Shown: positions 1 to 7,739 of the stretch, piece by piece
Numbering within the stretch: position 1 is the stretch's first letter
How the letters are laid out: each line of letters begins with the position of its first letter
Source of the DNA: Firmicutes bacterium CAG:145
Lineage (GTDB): Bacteria; Bacillota; Clostridia; Peptostreptococcales; Anaerovoracaceae
Reading direction: 5' to 3'
DNA: 24,419 nucleotides
Assembly: GCA_000435715.1 (NCBI GenBank)
Contig: FR882590.1
Location: 93,080-117,498, forward strand
The notes under the pieces: model-generated
Database searches by the model: none
What the model was told of the DNA's origin: nothing
The model's input: the letters and a program-made list of their open reading frames with translations, nothing else
Position numbers and translations under genes: made by a program

Positions 1-257
1 GGAACGGCGGCAGCCGTCAGGAATATGGTGGCCGGCGCTCTGTTGACTCTGGCCATCACTTCGGCATATATAGCTACAAATATGGAGGCGACAAAATAAG
101 GAATAAAATTACCTTCTATATACTGCTGACATATGAGGCATACGGCCCAGGTCACTGCGCCGCCAAGGCCTGCAAGAGCTATCTGCCTGCCTCTCATCTT
201 CAGAAAGATGGCGAATCCAAGAGAACCCACGGTCGCCGCCGCAATCTGTATCATCAT
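1..257 (-). CDS. ThrE_2-type threonine/serine exporter subunit (3' part missing)
   Basis: The visible 85 codons (MMIQIAAATVGSLGFAIF...) are almost entirely hydrophobic, with roughly three membrane segments, and match the small ThrE_2 (DUF3815) half of split threonine/serine exporters. In this family the ThrE domain and the ThrE_2 domain are often separate neighbouring genes that together form the membrane exporter. The start ATG overlaps the stop of the upstream ThrE gene in an ATGA arrangement, and GGAGG lies 9 bases before it, so the two are probably translationally coupled. The gene leaves the window at position 1, so its C-terminus is not seen. It is the last visible gene of the valS operon. 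The substrate is inferred from the family, not shown by the sequence. Confidence 0.85.
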   Translation of the reverse strand, partial: MMIQIAAATVGSLGFAIFLKMRGRQIALAGLGGAVTWAVCLICQQYIEGNFIPYFVASIFVAIYAEVMARVNRAPATIFLTAAAV

Positions 258-1015
258 AGAGTCACACCTCCCGTCAGTATCATAGGAAGAGCAAATCCGC
301 AGGCTATGGCCGCGGCAAGGAGCAGTGAATTTGCCAGTCTGAGAAGGCCTGTTCCTATATCTCCCGCCAGCATATCCCTTATGGAATTCGTCATGGCGAT
401 TCCCGGTATCAGGAGCATTATTCCCCCTATCATGACTTTATCTATGTGGACATTTATTCCGAGGGGGATAGCTGCTACTGCCGCCGATCCGGCTATGACA
501 GAGCATATAAATGCCATCGCCAGAGCATTTTTTTCATATTTCCCGAAGGTTCTCTGGACGGCAGTTATTATTATGCCTAAGGCTCCGGCGTAAAATCCAT
601 CGGCTATATTTCCCCCGAAAAATACGGCAAAACCTGAAGACGCTAGGACTGCTCCCAGGTACGTCACCCATATGGGAAGCTGCTTTCTGTTCATCACTTC
701 CTCATACTTTTCCATCAATTTTTGTAAAGGAGGTTTGTTTGAACATATGTATCTTGACAGATCGTTGAGATAATCCAATCTGTCGAAGTTTACGTCATTT
801 CTGACTATTCGCCTTATCTGAGTTATAATGTTGCCGTTTGGATCCTCAAAGGTCACCTGTATATTAGAAGTGATTATAAAGGCGTTGGTTCGAGTACAGC
901 CGTATGCGCCGCACATACGCTCTATGCTGTCTTCCACTCTCTCCACTTCTGCTCCACATATGAGCATTTCCTCGGCAATATCCAATATTGCCTGAAGCAA
1001 TTTGGAATAGTCCAT
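254..1015 (-). CDS. ThrE-type threonine/serine exporter subunit
   Basis: This 253-residue protein has an N-terminal soluble part of about 125 residues followed by about five membrane segments, the architecture of the ThrE (DUF1212) half of threonine/serine exporters. Family-like stretches are MLICGAEVERVEDSIERM near the N-terminus and ITSNIQVTFEDPNGN about 40 residues later. I chose the ATG at 1015 because its codon overlaps the TAA of the upstream GNAT gene (TAATG) and GGAGA sits 7 bases before it; the frame is open further upstream but that lies inside the GNAT gene. It likely forms the exporter with the next gene, whose start overlaps this stop by 4 bases. Threonine/serine as substrate is family knowledge. 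Confidence 0.88.
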   Translation of the reverse strand: MDYSKLLQAILDIAEEMLICGAEVERVEDSIERMCGAYGCTRTNAFIITSNIQVTFEDPNGNIITQIRRIVRNDVNFDRLDYLNDLSRYICSNKPPLQKLMEKYEEVMNRKQLPIWVTYLGAVLASSGFAVFFGGNIADGFYAGALGIIITAVQRTFGKYEKNALAMAFICSVIAGSAAVAAIPLGINVHIDKVMIGGIMLLIPGIAMTNSIRDMLAGDIGTGLLRLANSLLLAAAIACGFALPMILTGGVTL

Positions 1016-1458
1016 TATTTTATCTCCAATCTCATTATCTCGGGATGGCATGTCTTCTGATATTGAGGACATGTGGCACATTCGAAGAACAGAGGCGCCC
1101 TATCGGCCTCCACTTCTTCAAAGCCAAGGGTTCTGAAAAATCCGGGAGCTCTGGCCACGAGAAAGAGCTCGCTTCCCCCTCTTTCTTTTACTTCTTTGAC
1201 GGCTTTATCCATCATGATCTTTCCTATGCCGAATTTTCTGAAAAGTTTGTCTACCGCTATACCGTCAATTATATATTTCCCTTCTCTGAGAGCCAGGACG
1301 CAGCCTCCTATGAGTACATCCTGGGTATGAGTAACTTTCCAGCATTTTAGTATATCGGTGTCTACCTCTTCATCTCCGTCGAATTCCAGCTGATTCTCTA
1401 CGAAAAATTTTACCAGGCGTTCATACTCGTCCGTAGATTTAATAGTAAATTTCAGCAT
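1015..1458 (-). CDS. GNAT-family N-acetyltransferase
   Basis: This 147-residue protein shows the acetyl-CoA binding motif A of GNAT enzymes: IDGIAVDKLFRKFGIGK at about residues 63-79, containing the R/K-x-x-G-x-G turn. A later FFRTLGFEEVE segment is typical of the C-terminal part of the fold. The tail carries a cysteine-rich stretch (CATCPQYQKTC), seen in some small GNAT proteins and possibly able to bind a metal. The acceptor substrate cannot be read from the sequence. The ATG is preceded by AAGGGGGAT within the end of folC, about 10 bases upstream. It lies 3 bases after folC and overlaps the next gene by 1 base, so it belongs to the valS operon. Confidence 0.85.
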   Translation of the reverse strand: MLKFTIKSTDEYERLVKFFVENQLEFDGDEEVDTDILKCWKVTHTQDVLIGGCVLALREGKYIIDGIAVDKLFRKFGIGKIMMDKAVKEVKERGGSELFLVARAPGFFRTLGFEEVEADRAPLFFECATCPQYQKTCHPEIMRLEIK

Positions 1459-1461
1459 CTC

Positions 1462-2775
1462 CTATAGATCCCCCTTTCTGATCATGGTTCTTACCTTTCC
1501 TATCATGTAAAGTGAACCTGCGTATATTATGACATCATATTTATCTTTCCTTTGACATGCTTCTTTATACGCTTGTTTTATATCAGGAGCTTCTATGCAG
1601 GTACATCCTCTTGATCTGAGCATATCTGCCAGGCTTTCGGCTTTTAGTCTGCGCGGATTGTCAGGCTGCGTCACTATGAAGTCTTCTGTCATATCGGTAA
1701 AATGATCCATCATTCCCTTCACGTCTTTATCAGCCAACACGCCTATCACCATGAAGATCTTCTTATCTGTGCAGAATGAACCTATAGCCTCTTTCAAAGC
1801 TTTAGCTCCGTCAGGATTATGCGCTCCGTCGATTATCGTAATCGGGCCCTTTTCTTCTGCAAAGACTTCCATTCTTCCCGGCTGTCTCGCAGCCGCAAGT
1901 CCCGCATAAAGAGCTCTTCTGCTCACTCTGACATCTCCCCGCTCTTCCATTATACTGAGAGCGCACATGGCGGCGACGGCATTATCTATCTGATGTCTGC
2001 CTGCCATGGCTATACGGACCCCTTCAAAAGAAACTCCCTGGATATCTACGTCAAAGCAACTTCCGGAGATACCCTCCTCTGTTATCCTGACAGGAAGATT
2101 TGTGGTTTCAAAGAACATGCTCTTATGTTCCTCAGCCGTTCTTTCTATCACTCTCAAGGCTCTCGCATCGGAGGCGCTGGTAACTACGGGGCATCCGTCT
2201 TTTATTATGCCTGCCTTCTCGGCTGCTATTTCCTCGATAGTGTTTCCCAGTCTGTCCATGTGGTCCATAGATATAGATGTTATCACCGTCATCAACGGCT
2301 CTCTGCAGACATTGGTGGAATCTCCGCTTCCTCCAAGGCCTACCTCCAAAACCACATAGTCGCAGGCCTTCTCTTTAAAGTAAAGCAGGGCCAGAGCCGT
2401 GATAACTTCGAACTCTGTAGGAGACTGGAGGCCCTCTTTTATCATAATAGAAACAGCTTCAAGGACCCTGTCTGTATACGCGGCCAGATCTTCATCGCTT
2501 ATACAGGCTCGTTCTATCTCTATTCTCTCATTAAAATTTTCTATGAACGGCGATATATATATGCCTGTCTTATATCCCTCTTCTAAAAGGACGCTGTATA
2601 TATACCTGCATACCGAGCCTTTTCCGTTGGTCCCCGCCACATGAATGACTTTGAGCTGATCCTGAGGATCCCCCAGCAGAGAAAGCAGCTCAGTCATCCT
2701 TTCAAGGCCCAGCACGCTTCCGAATTTACTGAATTCATGTATTTTTTCTATAGCTCTATCGCTCTTTGCTGTCAT
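1462..2775 (-). CDS. folC: Bifunctional folylpolyglutamate synthase / dihydrofolate synthase
   Basis: FolC is a cytosolic ATP-dependent ligase that adds glutamate to folates, and in many bacteria also makes dihydrofolate from dihydropteroate. The 437-residue length fits the family. The P-loop is GTNGKGS at residues 48-54 within VIHVAGTNGKGSV; SMDHMDRLGNTIEEIAAEK matches the central Mur-ligase-like region with its conserved His, and IIDGAHNPDGAKAL matches the C-terminal ligase domain. AGGAG lies 4 bases before the ATG. It starts 8 bases after the valS stop, a common pairing in Firmicutes, so it is probably cotranscribed and controlled by the valS T-box. It supplies polyglutamylated folates for Fhs and FolD, encoded elsewhere in the window. 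Confidence 0.97.
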   Translation of the reverse strand: MTAKSDRAIEKIHEFSKFGSVLGLERMTELLSLLGDPQDQLKVIHVAGTNGKGSVCRYIYSVLLEEGYKTGIYISPFIENFNERIEIERACISDEDLAAYTDRVLEAVSIMIKEGLQSPTEFEVITALALLYFKEKACDYVVLEVGLGGSGDSTNVCREPLMTVITSISMDHMDRLGNTIEEIAAEKAGIIKDGCPVVTSASDARALRVIERTAEEHKSMFFETTNLPVRITEEGISGSCFDVDIQGVSFEGVRIAMAGRHQIDNAVAAMCALSIMEERGDVRVSRRALYAGLAAARQPGRMEVFAEEKGPITIIDGAHNPDGAKALKEAIGSFCTDKKIFMVIGVLADKDVKGMMDHFTDMTEDFIVTQPDNPRRLKAESLADMLRSRGCTCIEAPDIKQAYKEACQRKDKYDVIIYAGSLYMIGKVRTMIRKGDL

Positions 2776-2783
2776 CTTACTCC

Positions 2784-5519
2784 TTATCTGCCGGCCTTCT
2801 CTGCGACTTTTGCAAGTCTGGCAGAAACTTTGTCCAGCATATCTTCATATTTTTCCAGTTTTTCTTTTTCTTCTCTTATCACCTTTTCAGGAGCCTTGCT
2901 GACAAATCCCTGGTTGGAAAGCTTTCCGCAGGCTCTGGCGACTTCCGCTTTAAGGCGTTTTTCTTCTTTGGAAAGTCTCGCATATTCTGCTTCATAATCC
3001 ACCAGATCTTCAAGAGGTATATATATTTCGGCTCCTCCTGTCACTGCCGACATGGCTTCTTCCGGAGCTTCAGACTTGTTTTCTATAAATATAACTTCGG
3101 TTATATTGGCCAGGTTCTTTATATAAGCTTCTCCACTCTTTACAGTCTGCGCAGATTTATTTGCCGGCAGTATCACCGCTCTGAGTTTTTTTGACGGAGC
3201 AGCTTCGGCCTCAGCCCTTATATTTCTTATGGCTCTTATAATCTCCATCGCCGTCTCCAAAGTGTCAGAAGCAGAAGGGAAAATACAGCTTGCGCTTGCA
3301 ACCGGCCACTTCGCTTTTATAAGATAATTTTCCGGATTATCCTCCTGTTCCTCGCCGTGAGGCAGGTAGCTCCATATTTCCTCGGTTATGAACGGCATGA
3401 ACGGATGAAGCATCTTGAGCATGTTCTTCAGACACATTACGAGGGTGAATCTTGCCACCTTCTTATCTTCTTCGTCGTCAGCCCACAGTCTTGTCTTCAC
3501 TAATTCTATATACCAGTCGCAGTACTCGTTCCATATCAGATCGTAAACTCTCTGTCCCGCCATGGCCAGATCGTATTTTTCCATAGCCATAGTGACGTAC
3601 TCAACTGCTTCATTCACCTTTGAGATCATCCATTTATCTTCATCTTTGAGGGCTATGTTGCTGAAATCCGTAATATCTGCGCAGGCCTTGCCGCAGCAGT
3701 TTTCACAGCACTTTGCCATCTCCCTGAAATTGCCCTCTTCGTCCTGAAGGTTCATGATAACGAATCTGGACGCATTCCACAACTTGTTGGCAAAGTTACG
3801 GCACGATTCCAGCCTGTCTTCTTTAAAACGCATATCATTTCCCGGAGTTATGCCTGTGGTGAGCATGAATCTCAGAGCGTCTGCCCCGTACTTATCTATG
3901 ATCTTGAGGGGATCTATGCCGTTTCCAAGAGATTTGCTCATCTTTCGGCCTTCTGCGTCTCTCACCAGACCGTGGACATACACGTGGTGGAAAGGTGCTT
4001 CTCCCATAGCCTCTATTCCGGAAAAGACCATCCTTACTACCCAGAAAAATATTATATCATACCCTGTCACCAGCACATCTGTCGGATAAAAGTATTTAAG
4101 ATCTTTAGTCTCATCAGGCCAGCCCAGCGTCGAAAACGGCCAGAGGGCAGATGAAAACCACGTATCCAGCACGTCTTCATCCTGCTTGAACGCAGTACCT
4201 CCGCATTTATGGCATTTTTCAGGCAGTTCGGCAGCTACAATAAGCTCCCCACATTCCTGACAATAATACGCCGGGATCCTGTGTCCCCACCAGAGCTGCC
4301 TTGATATACACCAGTCTCTGATTTCTTCAAGCCATCTCAGATAAGTCTTTTCAAATCTTTCGGGAACGTGAGTAAGTTTGCCGCTCTTTGCGGCTTCTAT
4401 AGCAGGCTTTGCCAGCTTTTCCATGGCCACGAACCACTGGTCGGAAAGCATAGGTTCTATGACAGTATGGCACCTGTAACATTCTCCTACAGGAATGACT
4501 TTTTCCTCTGTCTTAACAAGATAGCCTGCCTCTTCCAAGTCGCGCACCCACGCCTTGCGGCACTCGTAGCGATCCATTCCCTCATATTTTCCGGCCAGGC
4601 TGTTCATGGTGGCGTCCTCGTTTATGCAGCTGGGTCTCTCGAGTCCGGCTCTGACTCCGACCTCAAAATCGTTAGGGTCATGAGCAGGAGTTATCTTTAC
4701 GGCTCCCGTACCCTTTTCAGGATCCGGATACGTGTCAGCTATGACAGGTATTTCCTTTCCCATCAGCGGAAGGATCACCTTCTTTCCCACCATGTCCTTA
4801 TATCTGTCATCGTCCGGATGAACTGCTATGGCCTCATCGGCAAACATAGTCTCAGGCCTCGAAGTGGCTACCACGATTCCTTCCCCTCCATCTGCGGCAG
4901 GGTACCTGAAATACCAGTACTTTCCGTTCCTGTCCTCGTGTTCCACTTCTGCGTCGGACAGAGATGTTTTGCACTGAGGGCACCAATTTATGAGCCTGTT
5001 TCCTCTGTATATAAGTCCTTTCTCATATAGTCTTATGAAGAATGTTTTTACAGCCTTGCTGCACCCCTCGTCCATGGTAAAGCGTTCTCTGCTCCAGTCG
5101 CAGGAGTCCCCCAGCTTGCGGCACTGTCTGGTTATCCTGCCGCCGTATTCTTCTTTCCATGCCCAGGCTCTCTTGAGAAATTCTTCTCTCCCCAGGTCTT
5201 CTTTGGAAAGACCTTCCTCTTCTCTTATTTTATTTACCACTTTAACTTCAGTGGCTATACTCGCATGGTCAGATCCAGGGAGCCACAGAGCGCTGTACCC
5301 TTGCATCCTCTTCCATCTCGTAAGGACATCCTGGAGTGTCTGATCTAAAGCATGGCCCATATGAAGCTGTCCCGTTATGTTGGGAGGAGGCATTACTATA
5401 GTAAAAGGTTTTTTATTCTCGTCTGCCTCGGCCTTAAAACATCCTTTGCTCTCCCACATCTCATAGATGCGTTCCTCGAAATCTCTGGGATCATAATTTT
5501 TCGCCAAATTTTTTTCCAT
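2784..5519 (-). CDS. valS: Valyl-tRNA synthetase
   Basis: ValS charges tRNA-Val and edits mischarged threonine. The class I HIGH signature is HMGH in PPPNITGQLHMGHALD near residue 55, and the KMSKS loop is GRKMSKSLGNGIDP near residue 535. The 911-residue size, the anticodon-binding domain and the C-terminal charged coiled coil (about the last 65 residues, with KLSNQGFVSKAP) are typical of bacterial ValS. Cys pairs (CPQC, CYRC, CQEC, CHKC) suggest zinc sites in the connecting regions. A TTG at 5528 would extend the protein by three residues, but its AAGGAG is only 2 bases away. The ATG at 5519 lies 11 bases from the same site, so I prefer it, though not firmly. A T-box leader precedes the gene. 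Confidence 0.98.
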   Translation of the reverse strand: MEKNLAKNYDPRDFEERIYEMWESKGCFKAEADENKKPFTIVMPPPNITGQLHMGHALDQTLQDVLTRWKRMQGYSALWLPGSDHASIATEVKVVNKIREEEGLSKEDLGREEFLKRAWAWKEEYGGRITRQCRKLGDSCDWSRERFTMDEGCSKAVKTFFIRLYEKGLIYRGNRLINWCPQCKTSLSDAEVEHEDRNGKYWYFRYPAADGGEGIVVATSRPETMFADEAIAVHPDDDRYKDMVGKKVILPLMGKEIPVIADTYPDPEKGTGAVKITPAHDPNDFEVGVRAGLERPSCINEDATMNSLAGKYEGMDRYECRKAWVRDLEEAGYLVKTEEKVIPVGECYRCHTVIEPMLSDQWFVAMEKLAKPAIEAAKSGKLTHVPERFEKTYLRWLEEIRDWCISRQLWWGHRIPAYYCQECGELIVAAELPEKCHKCGGTAFKQDEDVLDTWFSSALWPFSTLGWPDETKDLKYFYPTDVLVTGYDIIFFWVVRMVFSGIEAMGEAPFHHVYVHGLVRDAEGRKMSKSLGNGIDPLKIIDKYGADALRFMLTTGITPGNDMRFKEDRLESCRNFANKLWNASRFVIMNLQDEEGNFREMAKCCENCCGKACADITDFSNIALKDEDKWMISKVNEAVEYVTMAMEKYDLAMAGQRVYDLIWNEYCDWYIELVKTRLWADDEEDKKVARFTLVMCLKNMLKMLHPFMPFITEEIWSYLPHGEEQEDNPENYLIKAKWPVASASCIFPSASDTLETAMEIIRAIRNIRAEAEAAPSKKLRAVILPANKSAQTVKSGEAYIKNLANITEVIFIENKSEAPEEAMSAVTGGAEIYIPLEDLVDYEAEYARLSKEEKRLKAEVARACGKLSNQGFVSKAPEKVIREEKEKLEKYEDMLDKVSARLAKVAEKAGR

Positions 5520-5575
5520 CTCTGTCAAGTCTCCTTATCACTGTTTTTATCTCTCGAAGATTCACCGCTTGCTGT

Positions 5576-5790
5576 AAACAAAAAACCGCCCTCGTGTCAA
5601 AGGACGGATCTTTCCGCGGTACCACCTTTATTCCCCTTTATCCTCACAGGTTCCGGGGCCCTCATTATCTCGCATAAAACTCGAAAGCAACCTTCGATAA
5701 ACGCCTTCCCGGAAGCTCTCAGCCTAAGGCTTCCTTCTCTGTAGAGGGCTCGTCTCTATCTACTCCTCTTCGTCATCGTTTTTATTAAAT
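5576..5790 (-). promoter_or_regulatory. T-box riboswitch leader of valS
   Basis: Read on the minus strand, the antiterminator T-box motif AAGGTGGTACCGCGG is at 5628-5614 and is followed directly by an intrinsic terminator. Upstream, a stem I-like region includes GCTGAGAGCTTCC at about 5724-5712. T-box leaders sense uncharged tRNA through a specifier codon, and here the downstream gene is valS, so tRNA-Val is expected. A GTT triplet at 5680-5678, just after CTTTCGA, is a possible specifier, but I could not fold stem I well enough to prove it. The whole downstream set (valS, folC, GNAT, ThrE pair) would fall under this control. Confidence 0.95.
5581..5607 (-). terminator. T-box intrinsic terminator
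   Basis: On the minus strand CCGTCCT (5607-5601) pairs with AGGGCGG (5592-5586) and a run of T follows. It competes with the antiterminator just upstream, as in all T-box leaders. Confidence 0.93.
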
Positions 5791-5817
5791 TCAAATTGCA
5801 GCATAAGCTCCCGTCAA

Positions 5818-5844
5818 GCCCTTTTGCCTTTCAGCCAAAAGGGC
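5818..5844. repeat. Perfect 9-bp inverted repeat in the valS leader region
   Basis: GCCCTTTTG (5818-5826) and CAAAAGGGC (5836-5844) are perfect inverted arms around a 9-base loop. Neither side has a T run, so this is not an ordinary terminator. It lies between the distal valS promoter and the T-box, next to another GC-rich hairpin (GCCGG/CCGGC). Confidence 0.7.
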
Positions 5845-5861
5845 CGCCCGGCGATTGACCG

Positions 5862-5922
5862 GCAAGGCGTACCGTCAAATGCTCTATGATAAACCCACCA
5901 GAGGCGGCAGGTTTAGATATTT
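5862..5922. repeat. Four-block intergenic element, copy A
   Basis: In plus-strand order this stretch contains GCAAGGC (5862-5868), CAAATGCT (5876-5883), AGGCGGC (5902-5908) and GATATTT (5916-5922). The same four blocks in the same order occur at 16795-16845 before rbgA. The gap between blocks 2 and 3 differs in length (18 versus 10 bases) and can form a hairpin in both copies. Function unknown. Confidence 0.5.
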
Positions 5923-5936
5923 TTTATTACCTTGAT

Positions 5937-5965
5937 ATTTTATATACTTCGGTGCTAAAAGTCAA
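5937..5965 (-). promoter_or_regulatory. Sigma-A promoter for the valS operon
   Basis: The minus strand has TTGACT at 5965-5960, a 17-base spacer, and TAAAAT at 5942-5937. A start near 5930 would give a leader of about 140 bases before the T-box. A second candidate (TTGACG at 5816-5811, 17 bases, TTGAAT) lies directly before the T-box, so the real start is not certain. Confidence 0.7.
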
Positions 5966-6010
5966 GTGGCTGCAATTATTTTTCACTTTATGCCGGCATC
6001 TTCGGTGCAT

Positions 6011-6859
6011 CTAATGGCAGGCAGCAGCTTCCACTACATGATACATGAGAAGAGCCGTCGTCACGCTGCCTACGCCGCCGGGTACGGGAGTCACTGCGGC
6101 AGCATTGCCTTTTAGGGCCTCAAAATCCACGTCTCCCCGCATTTTTCCATCTTCTCCGAAATTTATACCTACGTCCACTATGATCTGCTTGCCGCTGACA
6201 TGAGAAGGTCCCACAGTATTTATCCTTCCTGCTGCGCTTATTATTATATCAGCCCCTGCGCATATGTCTTCAAGATCGCCGGCAGCCGTCCTGCTGTGAC
6301 ACACCGTCACCGTAGCATGCCGGTCCAGCAGCATCATGGCCGCAGGTTTTCCTACTACTAAGCTTCTTCCTATCACTACAGCCTTTTTGCCTGAAACTTC
6401 TATACCGTAATAATCCAGTATCGCCACAGCCGCTTCTGCCGTGCAAGGCGGAAATCCTATCCTGTTTCCTGTGAACAGGCTTCCTACGCTGGCGTCTGAT
6501 ATTCCGTCCACATCCTTGGACGGCTCTATATGATTTCTGACCCTGTCTTCATCTATATGAGGAGGAAGAGGCCTGAACATCAGTATGCCGTGTATATTCT
6601 CATCTTCATTCATAACCTTCAGAACGTCTATGACTTCATCTTCTTTGGACTTTTCATCCATTATATATTTTTCCACATGTATTCCAAGAGCCGCAGCAGT
6701 TTTAACTGCGCTGTTTTCATAAGCTATATCGCTCTGGCTCTCTCCTATTCTCAAAATCCCCAGTGTGGGAACTATTCCTCTACTGATCAGTTCTTCCGTT
6801 TTCTTCTCTGTATCCCTTTTGATAAGGTCAGCCAGCGGCTTTCCTCTAAGCAGTTTCAT
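6011..6859 (-). CDS. folD: FolD-family methylenetetrahydrofolate dehydrogenase (cyclohydrolase residues altered)
   Basis: FolD interconverts 5,10-methylene-, 5,10-methenyl- and, in bifunctional members, 10-formyl-tetrahydrofolate. The 282 residues show the family hallmarks: SKDVDGI near 114-120, the nucleotide-binding VVIGRSLVVGKPAAMMLL, DVGINFGEDGKMRGDVDF and the C-terminal TPVPGGVGSVTTALL. I use the ATG at 6859 because AGGAG lies 10 bases before it; an ATG seven codons upstream would put that ribosome site inside the gene. Odd feature: aligned to the bifunctional motif YVxxKxK, this protein reads YENSAVK (Y47-K53), so the catalytic Lys is Ala51. The Gln of the usual VQLPLP is Phe95 (MFRPLP). 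It may therefore be dehydrogenase-only. Confidence 0.95.
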   Translation of the reverse strand: MKLLRGKPLADLIKRDTEKKTEELISRGIVPTLGILRIGESQSDIAYENSAVKTAAALGIHVEKYIMDEKSKEDEVIDVLKVMNEDENIHGILMFRPLPPHIDEDRVRNHIEPSKDVDGISDASVGSLFTGNRIGFPPCTAEAAVAILDYYGIEVSGKKAVVIGRSLVVGKPAAMMLLDRHATVTVCHSRTAAGDLEDICAGADIIISAAGRINTVGPSHVSGKQIIVDVGINFGEDGKMRGDVDFEALKGNAAAVTPVPGGVGSVTTALLMYHVVEAAACH

Positions 6860-6951
6860 ATCCTGTATTCTCCTTTTCACATTCTCATATCACAGCGCAG
6901 ATCGTATGTCAGACCTGGAGTGCCGATCTTCTGCATCAAAATCGTGACAAT

Positions 6952-6980
6952 ATTATACCATCGGTCGATATTTATTGCAA
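6952..6980 (-). promoter_or_regulatory. Sigma-A promoter for folD
   Basis: The minus strand has TTGCAA at 6980-6975, a 17-base spacer and a perfect TATAAT at 6957-6952. The leader would be about 85 bases and contains an AGATCG/CGATCT inverted repeat (6899-6904 and 6924-6929). The promoter is divergent from the one at 7034-7062. Confidence 0.8.
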
Positions 6981-7033
6981 CGCAATGCGCACCCTGGCAA
7001 AGACCCGCCGGGGCAGCCCGGGAGAACTGCCGA

Positions 7034-7062
7034 TTGCTTTTTAATGAAAATTTATGTATACT
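7034..7062 (+). promoter_or_regulatory. Sigma-A promoter for the membrane protein / HAD pair
   Basis: TTGCTT (7034-7039), a 17-base spacer and TATACT (7057-7062) lie 58 bases before the start codon at 7121. The 50 GC-rich bases between this and the divergent folD promoter contain a GGCAG/CTGCC inverted repeat. Confidence 0.7.
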
Positions 7063-7120
7063 TTCTTTAACAGAAGGCGAATTCCAAACAAGCATCAGAT
7101 AAATGCGGAGATAAAACAAG

Positions 7121-7729
7121 ATGAGTAATAAGAAAAAATACGATGTGAAAAAAGAAAACATGGATACATATACTTTTGAACATTCTCTCTGGAAGAGGCT
7201 CGAAGGCAAAGAGCTCAGCGAAAGTCAGATCAACTTTCTTTCTCAATGCCTTACCGAAAATCTCGAACATGCCCGTCATGCCGAAAACGAAAGGCTCACT
7301 TTCAACAACATATTTCTCGCCTTAGTCGCAGGAGCCATGGCTTTCGCCGGTTCTCTGGATCCGGTAATGTCTGCGGCTATATATCTTTTTCTCACTATTG
7401 CCGGTTTCCTTTCCATAATGCTGACCGCCAGATGGAACAATACCTTCAGCCGCCACATGTTTTATGCCCGGCAGTGCTACAGGCTTCTTCATATAAATCT
7501 CTTCGGAACCGCAGAGGAGCCTTCTGAAGGGTGGAAAAGCCAGGAACATATCGAAGGACTGAATGAAATACCGGCATACTGTTTCAGAATAAACAGCCCT
7601 ATGGCGCATACCAGACTCGGAAACATGCTCTACAGACCTCGCACCAGAAAATTATACACCGCCTTTTATCTGATAGTACAGCTGCTTCTCATAATCTGCA
7701 CCGTCAGGGAATTTATTAAATTGTTTTAA
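7121..7729 (+). CDS. Three-TM membrane protein of unknown function (SLATT/RipA-like)
   Basis: I do not firmly recognise this 202-residue protein. It has a charged, predicted helical N-terminal part (1-60), a hairpin of two membrane segments at about 62-80 and 84-104, a cytosolic stretch of about 70 residues rich in aromatic and basic residues, and a third segment at about 179-197. The helix, TM hairpin, cytosolic helix arrangement resembles SLATT-domain and RipA-type small membrane proteins, but I see no diagnostic motif. GCGGAG lies 10 bases before the ATG. The next gene, a HAD phosphatase, starts 10 bases after the stop, so the two form an operon with the promoter at 7034. No neighbouring effector supports a defence role. 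Confidence 0.75.
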   Translation: MSNKKKYDVKKENMDTYTFEHSLWKRLEGKELSESQINFLSQCLTENLEHARHAENERLTFNNIFLALVAGAMAFAGSLDPVMSAAIYLFLTIAGFLSIMLTARWNNTFSRHMFYARQCYRLLHINLFGTAEEPSEGWKSQEHIEGLNEIPAYCFRINSPMAHTRLGNMLYRPRTRKLYTAFYLIVQLLLIICTVREFIKLF

Positions 7730-7739
7730 AGGAGACATC

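Noticed and set aside
1819..2586. 255-codon plus-strand open frame
   Set aside because: It is antisense to folC, whose motifs are intact; the frame has low-complexity Ser/Cys/Tyr-rich composition and no ribosome site.
4368..5030. 220-codon plus-strand open frame
   Set aside because: Antisense shadow of valS with no ribosome site or domain.
5818..5844. Terminator for folD
   Set aside because: The stem is perfect, but there is no T run on the minus strand, and the valS promoter lies between it and folD.
6981..7033. ZTP (pfl) riboswitch before folD, suggested by CCGCCGGGGCAG
   Set aside because: The likeness is on the opposite strand to folD, and the stretch lies between the two divergent promoters, outside both predicted transcripts. 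The 5' half of the motif is missing.
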